This document shows positions 33,726-43,350 of a DNA stretch of 64,000 nucleotides, piece by piece (position 1 is the stretch's first letter; each line of letters begins with the position of its first letter). The notes under the pieces were generated by a model. It saw only the letters and a program-made list of their open reading frames with translations. It was not told where the DNA came from and did not search any database. Location: contig NZ_OY781472.1 in the NCBI RefSeq assembly GCF_963677035.1, forward strand, positions 1,302,001 through 1,366,000, read 5' to 3'. A program made the translations under genes and the position numbers. Origin of the DNA: an uncultured Hyphomonas sp. GTDB taxonomy: Bacteria; Pseudomonadota; Alphaproteobacteria; Caulobacterales; Hyphomonadaceae.

Positions 33726-34553
33726 ATGACTGTAACGACTCTTCCATCAGCCTTCCGGGCCAAAGTCCGGAGTGAGACCTGGACCAATTTTTCGGTGCTG
33801 CGTCACGGCGCGTTTGATGGTGTTCTGATCACGTCGAAGAATTCCGGCAGCCACTGGCTGAAATACATGCTGGCTGTCGCTTTGGCCGACACGCACGGAA
33901 TCGAGCCTCCGGAATATTTCTCCGAAAATGCCGTGCGGCCGTACATCGGCTGGCCGAAGGATATGCCTGTCTTTCCGCAATTGCCGCGGCTTGCTTTCAG
34001 TCACACCATTCCGCATCGCCTGGCGGACTGGGGCTGGGTCAGAGGCATGGCTGGACTGCCGCCCTACGTGCTTGCCGTGCGCCACCCGATGTCGATCCTC
34101 GCCAGCCACCATGCGAAATGGGAATATGACCTCAAGGTCGACTGGCTGACCTATCTTGAAGGCGATCCTGCCGGATCGAAATACCGCTGCGATATCTACT
34201 GGCTCGCCCGTTTCTGGAACCGTTGGGGTGACCTGTTGGTCCGTCATGGCGAGTCCATTCAGGTGGTTCACTATGAGGATACGCTGGAGGACCCACGCCA
34301 GATCCTGGAAGTGGTTGACCGGCATTGGGGGCTGAACCTGACCGCAGAATCCATCGAAGCGGCGATCAGGGCCGGGACCAAGGAAGCCATGGCCGAAAAG
34401 GTTGATCCGGAGGCCGAACCGAACGTCCTGCAAAACCGCAAGACAAGCCTGCCCGACCTTTTCTCTGGCGATGCGCTCGAAATATACCAGCGAAAGACCC
34501 GCGAGCTTTTCCGCCACGATCTGAGTTACGACCTGCTTAGTCTTCCTGACTGA
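33726..34553 (+). CDS. Sulfotransferase-family protein
   Basis: A 275-aa protein with the PAPS-binding layout of sulfotransferases: the 5'-phosphosulfate loop region SKNSGSHWLKYMLAVAL (about 37-53) and the 3'-phosphate motif VLAVRHPMSILASHH, followed by the helical part with QVVHYEDTLEDPRQIL, a common sulfotransferase motif. The acceptor is unknown. It ends 17 bp inside the 3' end of the convergent GST gene. Fairly sure of the family, unsure of the reaction. Confidence 0.75.
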   Translation: MTVTTLPSAFRAKVRSETWTNFSVLRHGAFDGVLITSKNSGSHWLKYMLAVALADTHGIEPPEYFSENAVRPYIGWPKDMPVFPQLPRLAFSHTIPHRLADWGWVRGMAGLPPYVLAVRHPMSILASHHAKWEYDLKVDWLTYLEGDPAGSKYRCDIYWLARFWNRWGDLLVRHGESIQVVHYEDTLEDPRQILEVVDRHWGLNLTAESIEAAIRAGTKEAMAEKVDPEAEPNVLQNRKTSLPDLFSGDALEIYQRKTRELFRHDLSYDLLSLPD

Positions 34554-35217
34554 GATAGCCGCTGGACCGCCCGTCCGGTCCGTACCTGATCCACCAGGGT
34601 TCGGCCTTTGCCTGCTCTTCCAGTTTCAGGAAGTCAGGGTCTGACAGGACGGCGGCGGAATAATCGGCTGCCGCGCCGCTGAGGGGCAGTCCATATGTCC
34701 GGAACCGTGTCACGACCGGCAGGTAGAAGGCATCTGCCGCGCTCCATTTGCCAAACAGGAAAGGTCCGTTCCGGCCGAACTCGCCTCGCAGCCCGCTCCA
34801 CAATTCCTGAATCCGATCAATATCGGCGGCGAGCTTGTCCGTCATTTCCGGCGCCAATTCGCGGCCCCGGATATCCATCGGGCATTTGCCGCGTAGTTCC
34901 GGAAAGCCGGCATGCATCTCGCTGGCCGCGGCGCGGGCAACGGCGCGCGCAGCAGGATCTTCCGGCCAGACGTCCCCGGGCGGGGCCCATTCGGCGATCC
35001 ATTCCGTGATGGCGAGGCTTTCCCAGACCGTCTGGTCATCCCAGATCAGCAGGGGCACCTTTGCCGTCGGGCTGATATTCTTCAGCCGGGCCGTCGTTTC
35101 CGGAAAATCCAGCGGAATGACCATCTCTTCCACCGGCAGGCCAACCTTGCGGGCCACCATGAGGGGACGGATCGACCAGCTGGAATAGTTCAGATTGCCA
35201 AGGACAAGGCGCTTCAT
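34537..35217 (-). CDS. Glutathione S-transferase family protein
   Basis: A 226-aa GST with thioredoxin-like N-terminal domain: NLNYSSWSIRP near residue 8 holds the likely catalytic Ser, and AKVPLLIW plus WESLAITEWIAE give the cis-Pro and glutathione-gamma-glutamyl contacts. The C-terminal domain has FLFGKWSAADAFYLPVVTRF, the conserved N-capping/hydrophobic staple region. Substrate unknown. The ATG overlaps the stop of the YciI gene upstream by 4 bp, so the pair is translationally coupled. The 3' end overlaps the sulfotransferase gene by 17 bp. Confidence 0.9.
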   Translation of the reverse strand: MKRLVLGNLNYSSWSIRPLMVARKVGLPVEEMVIPLDFPETTARLKNISPTAKVPLLIWDDQTVWESLAITEWIAEWAPPGDVWPEDPAARAVARAAASEMHAGFPELRGKCPMDIRGRELAPEMTDKLAADIDRIQELWSGLRGEFGRNGPFLFGKWSAADAFYLPVVTRFRTYGLPLSGAAADYSAAVLSDPDFLKLEEQAKAEPWWIRYGPDGRSSGYLSQED

Positions 35218-35510
35218 GCCGGCTTGCCCTCGCCCATGGCCCAACGCGTTTCATTTATATGGACGTGCCCGAAAACGCCTTCTTTGACATACGGGTCCTG
35301 TGCATGGATTGCCTTTGCAGCGGCCAGGTCCGCCGCTTCGAGCAGGAATACCGATCCGACCATCTTGCCGTCGGCATCCAGAAGGGGGCCAGCCATGCGG
35401 ACGCAGGCGCCGAGGTCTTTGACCCAGGCCAGATGGTCTGGCCGGGCTTTGGCGCGCGCTTCGGCGCCCCCGTCGGTTTTATCCAGGCAATGCAGGCAGA
35501 AAAGCGGCAT
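35214..35510 (-). CDS. YciI family protein
   Basis: A 98-aa ferredoxin-like YciI domain. The conserved His-Asp type motif appears as RPDHLAWVKDLG, followed by MAGPLLDADGKMVGS and the KAIHAQDPYVKEGVFGHV tail, all typical. The family includes a dechlorinating enzyme and many uncharacterised members; function here is unknown. It is first in a two-gene unit with GST (ATGA overlap), which is a common pairing and suggests a detoxification link. Confidence 0.88.
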   Translation of the reverse strand: MPLFCLHCLDKTDGGAEARAKARPDHLAWVKDLGACVRMAGPLLDADGKMVGSVFLLEAADLAAAKAIHAQDPYVKEGVFGHVHINETRWAMGEGKPA

Positions 35511-35644
35511 TGATCAACTCCATCCAGTGCTCTGTCGCACGCTATCGCACAGTCGATCCCGCCTGCCTATGGTTTCCGAGACAGATTCCCTGCTGCCTGA
35601 ATGAATCATTGATCCTTCAGTATTTCCGGGTATGGTCCGGCCCT

Positions 35645-36244
35645 ATGAACGATACCACTGATACACGCCAGCAGATTGTGGATGCCGCGACCGAGCGGAT
35701 CCTGCATTATGGTTACGCCAAGACGACGATGTCGGAGATTGCCAAGGACTGCGGCATGTCTGCGGGCAATATCTATCGTTTCTTCGCCTCGAAACTGGAT
35801 ATCGCTGAAGCGCTGGCCCGTAAGTTCAATGGCGAGATGTATCAGGCCTATGCCTCCATCGCCCGGGAGAAGACGCCGGCGCCGGATCGTCTCCGTGAGT
35901 TCTTCGATTACGGGATGGTCAGCACCTATCAGGCGATCGAAGCCAAAGCGAAGATCCTGGAAGTGGCAGAAGTCCTGTCGGATGAGCGCCCGCTGTATAT
36001 GAATGAACAGATGGCGCAGGAGCGTGTCTACCTGGTGCAGATCCTGGAAGATGGCATCCGGGAAGGCGTTTTCCGTCCCATGGACCGGCTCGATGAAACA
36101 GCAGAGTTCATGCAGGCTGCGCTGATGAAATTCCGGTTCCCCCAGCTGTTCTCCCATCTCACCCTGCCGAAGCTCAAACGGGAATTGAAGGGTGTCCTGG
36201 ATCTGATTCTGGCGGGCTTGTCGAAGGACGCGTGTGTGCCGTGA
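35645..36244 (+). CDS. TetR family transcriptional regulator
   Basis: A 199-aa TetR repressor. The start MNDTTDTRQQIVDAA at 35645 is chosen over a longer frame because the helix-turn-helix domain begins directly after it: TTMSEIAKDCGMSAGNIYRFF at about 29-49. The C-terminal ligand domain starts near residue 80. It stands alone between the YciI gene (divergent) and a 37-aa gene. Its targets are unknown; the YciI-GST unit next to it is the usual first guess. The ligand cannot be inferred. Confidence 0.9.
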   Translation: MNDTTDTRQQIVDAATERILHYGYAKTTMSEIAKDCGMSAGNIYRFFASKLDIAEALARKFNGEMYQAYASIAREKTPAPDRLREFFDYGMVSTYQAIEAKAKILEVAEVLSDERPLYMNEQMAQERVYLVQILEDGIREGVFRPMDRLDETAEFMQAALMKFRFPQLFSHLTLPKLKRELKGVLDLILAGLSKDACVP

Positions 36245-36287
36245 GACGGCAAAGAACCTAAACTCTGAATAATTTTGAAATCGTTCA

Positions 36288-36315
36288 TTGATTTTTGTTC
36301 ATGGCTTCGTTATAT
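36288..36315 (+). promoter_or_regulatory. Sigma-70-type promoter of the 37-aa gene
   Basis: TTGATT at 36288-36293 and TTATAT at 36310-36315 are separated by 16 bp, a good match to -35 and -10 boxes in an AT-rich stretch unusual for this genome. Transcription would start near 36322, leaving a leader of about 44 nt before the ATG at 36366. Confidence 0.6.
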
Positions 36316-36365
36316 GAAGTGCCAGGACGGCACTGCCTGCCGTTCCCGGACAAGGAACAGAGACA

Positions 36366-36479
36366 ATGACCCTTTCGAAAACTGAATCCCGCCAGTCGTT
36401 GGTTGCCCTGATGGCAGCCCTGCCGTTCACGGTCGGCCTTCTCGCCGCCATGGTGTCGTTCGCAGAATACGTTGTTTAA
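36366..36479 (+). CDS. 37-aa single-helix small membrane protein
   Basis: A short ORF of 37 codons with an AAGGA site 9 bases upstream and a good promoter at 36288. It begins MTLSKTESRQS and continues as one hydrophobic helix (residues 12-32, with LMAALPFTVGLLAAMV) ending AEYVV, so a positively charged N terminus precedes a membrane span. Right after the stop a 6-bp hairpin (aaggcg 36478-36483 with cgcctt 36487-36492) precedes a short T run. I do not recognise a family. Small subunits of respiratory or transport complexes have this form. Independent promoter, ribosome site and hairpin make it more than a chance ORF. Confidence 0.6.
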   Translation: MTLSKTESRQSLVALMAALPFTVGLLAAMVSFAEYVV

Positions 36480-36506
36480 GGCGTTGCGCCTTTACATGCA
36501 GACCCT

Positions 36507-37607
36507 TCAGGCCTTGGCGCCCCGGCGTCCCGTCGAATAGGCCGGATCGGACTTCGCCGCCGCTTCATCGAGCGGCCAGCGCGGTCTCGCCCCGGCGCCA
36601 AGGTCACCTGCCTCGCTTTCGAGGCCACCTGCCAGCCGTTCCGCCCCCGCCAGGGCAATCATCGCGGCATTATCGGTGCAGTGCCGCATGGGCGGCGCAA
36701 TCAGCACCGCGCCTGAGGCTTCCGCCACTTTCTCCAGACCGTTCCGGATCGCTTCATTCGAGGCGACGCCGCCCGCGACGACAAAACGCTTTCCAGCGCC
36801 ATCGCCCGGATCGAAACTTTCGAGGGCCCGGCGTGCTTTTTCCGACAACACGTCCACAATCGCTGCCTGAAAACTGGCGCAGATATTGGCCATGCGTGTT
36901 TCGGTCAGGTCTTCTGCCTCGGCCGCGCGCGCAACAGCTGTTTTCAGCCCGGCGAAGCTCATATCGAGCCCCGGGCGGTTCATCAGCGGCCGGGGAAAAT
37001 TGATGGCTTTCGGGTCGCCCGCCGCGCCGATGCGCTCAACAGCGGGGCCGCCCGGAAACCCAAGTCCCAGCAGTTTTGCGGTCTTGTCGAAGGCTTCGCC
37101 AGCGGCGTCATCGATGGTTGAGCCGAGCCGGCGATAATCGCCCAGGCCACGCACTTCCAGGAATTGGCAGTGGCCGCCTGACACCAGCAACAGAAGATAA
37201 GGGAAGGGGCAGTCATGGGTCAGCCGGGGGCTGAGCGCGTGTCCTTCTAGATGGTTCACGGCCAGGAAGGGTTTGCCCGCCGCCTGGGCGATGGCTTTGC
37301 CTGTCATCATCCCGACCAGCACACCGCCGATCAGGCCCGGTCCGGATGTTGCCGCGACGGCGTCGAGGTCTGCATAGGCCAGTCCGGAGTCGGCCATGGC
37401 CGCGGCGACGGTCTGGTCGGCGAGTTCGGCGTGGGCCCGCGCAGCGATCTCCGGCACAACACCAAGATAGGGCGCATGCTCTTCCAGCTGGGTGTGCACC
37501 TTTTCAGACAGGATCTGCACCTCTCCGTCCGGAGAAAGACGGATCACGGACGCAGCGGTCTCGTCGCAGCTGGTTTCGATACCGAGAAGGGTGAGCGGGC
37601 GTGTCAT
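36507..37607 (-). CDS. tsaD: tRNA N6-adenosine threonylcarbamoyltransferase TsaD
   Basis: TsaD transfers the threonylcarbamoyl group to A37 of ANN-decoding tRNAs, with TsaB and TsaE. The protein is about 366 aa with [15 protein letters not shown] at the N terminus, [11 protein letters not shown] with the metal-binding His pair, [10 protein letters not shown] and the late [14 protein letters not shown] motif, all typical. The start is placed at the ATG at 37607 ([13 protein letters not shown]); an ATG 9 bases upstream is equally possible. It is divergent from the ECF sigma factor gene. Confidence 0.96.
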   Translation of the reverse strand: MTRPLTLLGIETSCDETAASVIRLSPDGEVQILSEKVHTQLEEHAPYLGVVPEIAARAHAELADQTVAAAMADSGLAYADLDAVAATSGPGLIGGVLVGMMTGKAIAQAAGKPFLAVNHLEGHALSPRLTHDCPFPYLLLLVSGGHCQFLEVRGLGDYRRLGSTIDDAAGEAFDKTAKLLGLGFPGGPAVERIGAAGDPKAINFPRPLMNRPGLDMSFAGLKTAVARAAEAEDLTETRMANICASFQAAIVDVLSEKARRALESFDPGDGAGKRFVVAGGVASNEAIRNGLEKVAEASGAVLIAPPMRHCTDNAAMIALAGAERLAGGLESEAGDLGAGARPRWPLDEAAAKSDPAYSTGRRGAKA

Positions 37608-37719
37608 GCCGCGCATATAGCGCCGGAATCCAGACGGCCCAAGCTGCGATAGCGGCAGGGAAGCGCGCTTTTCTGCACAAGGCCTGTAAGAAACCGGCCC
37701 GGGCTGGCACTAAACAGGT

Positions 37720-38241
37720 ATGACACAACACGCAGATCAGGATGCGCTTTACCAGCAGGCGGCCAGTCAATTCGGTCCGGCCCTGCAGCGTCTCGCCCGT
37801 GCCAGCGAGGCCAATCCCGAGAGGCGCCGCGACCTTCTGCAGGACATGCATGTAGCGCTTTGGAAGAGTTTCGGCCTGTTTGACGGGCGTTGCCAGATGA
37901 GCACCTGGGTCTACCGGGTGGCGCACAATACCGCCGCCCGACATGTGGACCGGGAGCGGCGTAAAAATACCCGCCAGATCGCGCTCGACGAGATTTCCGA
38001 CGTGCCGGACGGCCGGAATATCGCGGCGGCGTTCGAAAAGGGCGATGCGATGGAGCGGCTGAATGCCTGGATCCGCCGCCTGAAGATTCCGGACCGGCAG
38101 ATCCTGACACTCTATCTGGAAGACCTGCCCGCCACAGAGATCGCCGAGATTACCGGCCTGTCAGCCGGGGCGGTTGCGACACGCATTTCCCGCCTCAAGG
38201 CGCAGCTCACCAAAGACTTCGAGGAGCCGAAACATGCCTGA
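37720..38241 (+). CDS. ECF-family RNA polymerase sigma factor
   Basis: A 173-aa extracytoplasmic-function sigma factor. Region 2 is seen as RRRDLLQDMHVALWKSFGLFDGRCQMSTWV..., with the promoter-melting WVYRVAHNTAARHV part, and region 4 as ILTLYLEDLPATEIAEITG then LSAGAVATRISRLKAQL, the -35-binding helix-turn-helix. No zinc anti-sigma gene follows, but an overlapping membrane protein does. The regulon is unknown. Confidence 0.92.
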   Translation: MTQHADQDALYQQAASQFGPALQRLARASEANPERRRDLLQDMHVALWKSFGLFDGRCQMSTWVYRVAHNTAARHVDRERRKNTRQIALDEISDVPDGRNIAAAFEKGDAMERLNAWIRRLKIPDRQILTLYLEDLPATEIAEITGLSAGAVATRISRLKAQLTKDFEEPKHA

Positions 38242-38821
38242 TCGTGATCCCCTCCAGACCCTATGGACCCAACAGACACAGGAGACATTTGCGATGTCAC
38301 TCGCGGATATTCATGCCCGTTCCCACCGTTTCCAGTCACGTATCCGTATACGGAACCTGACCGAACATGCCGCTGCGGCGCTGGTTATCGCGGTGTTTGG
38401 CTGGATGGCGTTTCTCATCCCGGACCTCGTAGTAAAAGCCGGGTGCATCCTGACGGCCCTTGGCGCCGCCTATGTCGCCTATGCTCTTCACTCGAAGGCG
38501 GGCACGTCCGGCGGCCAACCGGAGGGCGCTGAACCGCTCCTGGATTTTCACCGCGCTGAACTGCTGCGCCAGCGACAGGCGCTGGCAACCGTTCCGCGCT
38601 GGTATCTCGCGCCGTTTGTGCCGGGAATGCTGCTCTTTGTCGGCGGCGTGTCATTTGCGCTTGATCGCGGCTTGCCCCTGCTGGCGCGCTTCATCCAGTT
38701 CGGGACATCGCTCGCGATCATCGCAGCGGTGTTTGCCGGCGTCGCCTGGCTGAATGCGCGTGCTGTCAAACAGCTGGACGCCCGGATTGCTGCATTGGAT
38801 GAGGCCCGCGAACTGAACTGA
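38234..38821 (+). CDS. Membrane protein co-transcribed with the ECF sigma factor
   Basis: A 195-aa protein whose ATG lies 8 bases inside the sigma gene, so the two are co-translated. About 38 N-terminal cytoplasmic residues rich in Gln, Arg and His (DIHARSHRFQSRIRIRN) precede two helix pairs: about 45-85 and 120-165. It lacks the HxxxCxxC zinc motif of ZAS anti-sigma factors. By position it is a candidate membrane-bound anti-sigma factor, with the N terminus holding the sigma factor; this is inference. It could instead be an unrelated small membrane protein. Confidence 0.7.
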   Translation: MPDRDPLQTLWTQQTQETFAMSLADIHARSHRFQSRIRIRNLTEHAAAALVIAVFGWMAFLIPDLVVKAGCILTALGAAYVAYALHSKAGTSGGQPEGAEPLLDFHRAELLRQRQALATVPRWYLAPFVPGMLLFVGGVSFALDRGLPLLARFIQFGTSLAIIAAVFAGVAWLNARAVKQLDARIAALDEARELN

Positions 38822-38825
38822 CCGC

Positions 38826-38887
38826 TTATCGGGCATATGCCCGGCCCAGCGCAGGCGCCCCCTTTTACCCGGCCGGGAACCCGATAA
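38826..38887. repeat. Nested inverted repeats between the sigma operon and the serine hydrolase gene
   Basis: ttatcggg (38826-38833) pairs with cccgataa (38880-38887), enclosing a perfect palindrome cgggcatatgcccg at 38830-38843. They may be an operator pair or a terminator-like fold; no T run follows. They lie 50-110 bp upstream of the serine hydrolase start. Confidence 0.45.
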
Positions 38888-38936
38888 AACTGCCCAGCGG
38901 AATACCCGGTTGGCAGAGACTTGGAAGAGGGCGCAG

Positions 38937-40625
38937 ATGGACATTGATCGCAGAGCATTCCTGGGCAGTGCCGCGCTGGCGACCAGTTTCCTGGCGGCCT
39001 GCCAGAAGCAGACCGAGTCTGTGCCCCAGGATGCCAAAGGCGCCGCCGCAACGGTGTCTGACGATCAAGTCACCGGTCCGCTGCGCGACTATATCGAGCA
39101 GCACCGGGCCGCGTGGGGCCTGCCGGGCATGACCGTCGCGCTCGTCACGCGCGACGGATATGAAGCGGTGGTGACAGCCGGCTTTGCGGATGTTGAGCAG
39201 AATATCCCTGTCCGCCCCGATCATCTCTTCCAGATCGGGTCGATATCCAAAATGTTTACGGCGCTTGCGGCCTGGTCACTGATCGACGAGGGCCGCCTGT
39301 CTCCGGATGTGAAACTTCTGGATGCCCTGAAAGGGCTGAAGGTGCGGGGCGGGGAACAGATCCGTCTGCAGCAGTTGCTGAATCATACGTCGGGCTTGCC
39401 GGGCGATTCCGCTCTGTTTCCGGAAGGCGGTCTGTGGACCGGCTATACGCCTGGCACGAACTGGTCCTATTCGAATTGCGGTTACCAGCTTGCGGGGAAT
39501 GTGATTGCGGCTGCCGATGGCCATCTGCTGCCTGAGGTCATTCGCGACCGCGTGCTTGGCCCGATCGGGATGGATGACAGCGTGTCGGCCCTGCATGTTG
39601 CAGACCGGCCGCGCTACGCACAGGGCTATGAACCTGTGCTGACGGACCGGCTGAACCCGGTTCCTGCGGAGATGACGCCCACGCCGTGGGTCGACAGCGA
39701 CAATGCCGCCGGCTGCATCGCGGCCACGCCCGGTGACATGATCAGGTTTCTCCGTTTCCTGGTGAATGTCGCGGACGGCAAGGGCGCGCCGGTATTCTCG
39801 GATGAGACAGCGAAGCGCTTCCTTGCCGACCCGGTCGATGGCTGGGGAGAAGGGGCCAGGTACGGGAACGGTGTCGCCCATGTGGAAATCAACGGGCGGC
39901 CCTATCTCCATCATACCGGCGGCATGGTCTCTTTCTGCTCGTCCCTGCATGTGGACGTTGAGGCGGGTGTGGCGGCGTTCGCCTCTTCCAACGTCCACTA
40001 TGCGCTGAACTACCGTCCCAAAAATATTACCATCCACGCGTGCGAGCTGCTGCGGGCGATGCAGGACGGTACGCCCGCGCCTGAGCCTGCCCCGCCTCAT
40101 GAGCCGCTGGCCTCTCCGGAAATGTTCACCGGGCAGTTCACCGCCGCGGACGGTGACCGTTTCGAGGTGACGGTGTCCGGCGGCAATCTGCGTCTTCGCA
40201 AGAACGGCCGGGACAGCGCGCTTTACCCCGTTACCAGCGGTTTGTTCGCCACGGACGACCCGGACCATGCGCTCACCGGCGTGGTGATCGAAGCCGCGAA
40301 GGGGCAGGCGGTCAGGGCCTGGTGCGGGGACGTCGAATACCTGATCGATCCGTCTGCGGGGTACAAGCCGCCAGCGGCCGAGTCCCTGAGCGTCCTCGCC
40401 GGACGCTATGACAATGACGACCGCTGGGCCGGGCCGCTCTATGTTTACGTCCGCGACGGTAGGGTATTTCTCGGCAATATCGTGGAACTCGTCCCCGCAG
40501 ACGGCGGCGGCTGGCGAACGACGGATGAATCCTCACCGGAACGTATTCACTTCGATGGGGTCATCAATGGCGTGCCGCAGAGGCTTCTCTTCTCCGGCAT
40601 TCCCTATATCCGGCGGTTCAGTTAA
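38937..40625 (+). CDS. Serine hydrolase, class C beta-lactamase/penicillin-binding family, Tat lipoprotein
   Basis: A 562-aa protein with both DRRAFLG (twin-arginine motif) and the lipobox FLAAC at its N terminus, so it is exported folded and lipid-anchored. The catalytic domain has SISK (SxxK) near residue 100 and YSN (YxN) near 180, in the order expected for class C beta-lactamases, esterases and DD-peptidases. About 150 C-terminal residues form a beta-rich lipocalin-like domain of the kind found in related hydrolases. Substrate unknown: an ester or D-amino peptide is more likely than a drug. The start at 38937 is chosen because it gives the Tat motif. Confidence 0.85.
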   Translation: MDIDRRAFLGSAALATSFLAACQKQTESVPQDAKGAAATVSDDQVTGPLRDYIEQHRAAWGLPGMTVALVTRDGYEAVVTAGFADVEQNIPVRPDHLFQIGSISKMFTALAAWSLIDEGRLSPDVKLLDALKGLKVRGGEQIRLQQLLNHTSGLPGDSALFPEGGLWTGYTPGTNWSYSNCGYQLAGNVIAAADGHLLPEVIRDRVLGPIGMDDSVSALHVADRPRYAQGYEPVLTDRLNPVPAEMTPTPWVDSDNAAGCIAATPGDMIRFLRFLVNVADGKGAPVFSDETAKRFLADPVDGWGEGARYGNGVAHVEINGRPYLHHTGGMVSFCSSLHVDVEAGVAAFASSNVHYALNYRPKNITIHACELLRAMQDGTPAPEPAPPHEPLASPEMFTGQFTAADGDRFEVTVSGGNLRLRKNGRDSALYPVTSGLFATDDPDHALTGVVIEAAKGQAVRAWCGDVEYLIDPSAGYKPPAAESLSVLAGRYDNDDRWAGPLYVYVRDGRVFLGNIVELVPADGGGWRTTDESSPERIHFDGVINGVPQRLLFSGIPYIRRFS

Positions 40626-40629
40626 CGGA

Positions 40630-42435
<1,806 letters not shown>

Positions 42436-42587
42436 TCGCGCGATATAGCCGGGCCTGTGCGGGGCGGAAAGAGGTCTTTGGCTGGACGCGGCAATGAACC
42501 CGGCCTCCGGGCCGCGCGGCCGCGGCCTGCACTCGGGGATTTCGGGCGGACGGTTTTTAGAATCCCTTTTCTATCCGCCAAGTTGCG

Positions 42588-42638
42588 AGTGAGCGTTTGC
42601 TTGCAAACGTCGCCTCCTTATGCAAATAAGCGCTCACT
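42588..42638. promoter_or_regulatory. Palindrome-rich promoter/operator region of the CarF-like gene
   Basis: cgttttgc-type palindrome: CGTTTGC (42594-42600) and GCAAACG (42603-42609) are perfect inverted 7-mers two bases apart. They lie inside a wider pair, agtgagcg (42588-42595) and cgctcact (42631-42638), the half-site type bound by many TetR regulators. A weak -35/-10 pair (TTGCTT 42597, TATGCA 42619) overlaps them, as in a repressor-controlled promoter. The regulator is unknown. Confidence 0.5.
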
Positions 42639-42677
42639 AACAACGCTGAAAACCCGATAGCAAGTCAGGAGACAATC

Positions 42678-43268
42678 ATGGTGGGTTCGACGATTACGGC
42701 AGCAGGCGCTTTCCTGCTGAAAGTGCTGGGCGGGCTCTGGTTCGCGGACTTTGTGTCCGGTGTGATTCACTGGCTGGAGGACCGGTATGGCAATCCGGAA
42801 TGGCCCATCATCGGCCACACGATCCGCGAGAATCAGCAGCACCATTTCACCCCGCGCAGTTTTCTGAAGGGCAATTTGTGGACGCGGAACCGGGAAGTCC
42901 TGGCCATTGGCGCAGTCTTTCTGGCGGCATTCTGGGCCTTCGATGTGCTCAATGCCTTCACCGTATCTGCGGTGATTTTCGGCGTCATGTCGAACGAGGT
43001 GCACGCCAGTGCCCACCGCAGCCCGAAGGAAAATGGCCGGATTATCACGGCGCTTCAGAAAGCCGGACTGCTGCAATCCCACCGCCATCACGCGGCGCAT
43101 CACCGCAAGGGCAAAGACACGCATTTCTGCGTGCTCACCAATCATGTGAACCCGGTTCTGGAGCGGATCCGTCTGTTCCAGACGCTGGAGGCCATCGTGA
43201 CGCGCCTCACCGGTGTGCGCCCGCGGCCGGATCTGTCGGTCAATCCGCGTTACCGTCCGGCGGCTTAA
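42678..43268 (+). CDS. CarF/PEDS1 (TMEM189) family lipid desaturase
   Basis: A 196-aa membrane protein with the conserved His motifs of the plasmanylethanolamine desaturase/Kua family: GLWFADFVSGVIHWLEDRYG near the N terminus, ENQQHHFTPR, NEVHASAHR, and the cluster SHRHHAAHHRKG followed by CVLTNHVNP. These His residues bind the di-iron centre. The family makes the vinyl-ether bond of plasmalogens in animals and myxobacteria (CarF), and plant FAD4 is related. Which lipid is made here is unproven. The start is supported by CAGGAGA. Palindromes upstream suggest regulated expression; it stands alone between lepA and a Rieske gene. Confidence 0.85.
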   Translation: MVGSTITAAGAFLLKVLGGLWFADFVSGVIHWLEDRYGNPEWPIIGHTIRENQQHHFTPRSFLKGNLWTRNREVLAIGAVFLAAFWAFDVLNAFTVSAVIFGVMSNEVHASAHRSPKENGRIITALQKAGLLQSHRHHAAHHRKGKDTHFCVLTNHVNPVLERIRLFQTLEAIVTRLTGVRPRPDLSVNPRYRPAA

Positions 43269-43270
43269 GC

Positions 43271-43298
43271 CGGACCATGCCATGACGATAGCGGACTA
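43271..43298 (-). repeat. TAGTCCG/TCATG repeat element, copy 2
   Basis: On the minus strand it reads tagtccgctatcgtcatgg then catggtccgg, related to the copies at 16586-16643 and 50778-50822. It starts 2 bases after the desaturase stop codon. Confidence 0.5.
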
Positions 43299-43308
43299 TC
43301 TACGTGCC

Positions 43309-43326
43309 TCACCGGGTTTCCGGTGA
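43309..43326 (+). terminator. Hairpin after the CarF-like gene
   Basis: tcaccgg (43309-43315) pairs with ccggtga (43320-43326) around gttt. No clear T run follows (tcgtctg), so termination is uncertain; it lies 40 bp past the desaturase stop and 25 bp before the next start. Confidence 0.4.
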
Positions 43327-43350
43327 TCGTCTGCCGGTGTAAGGGGGACT

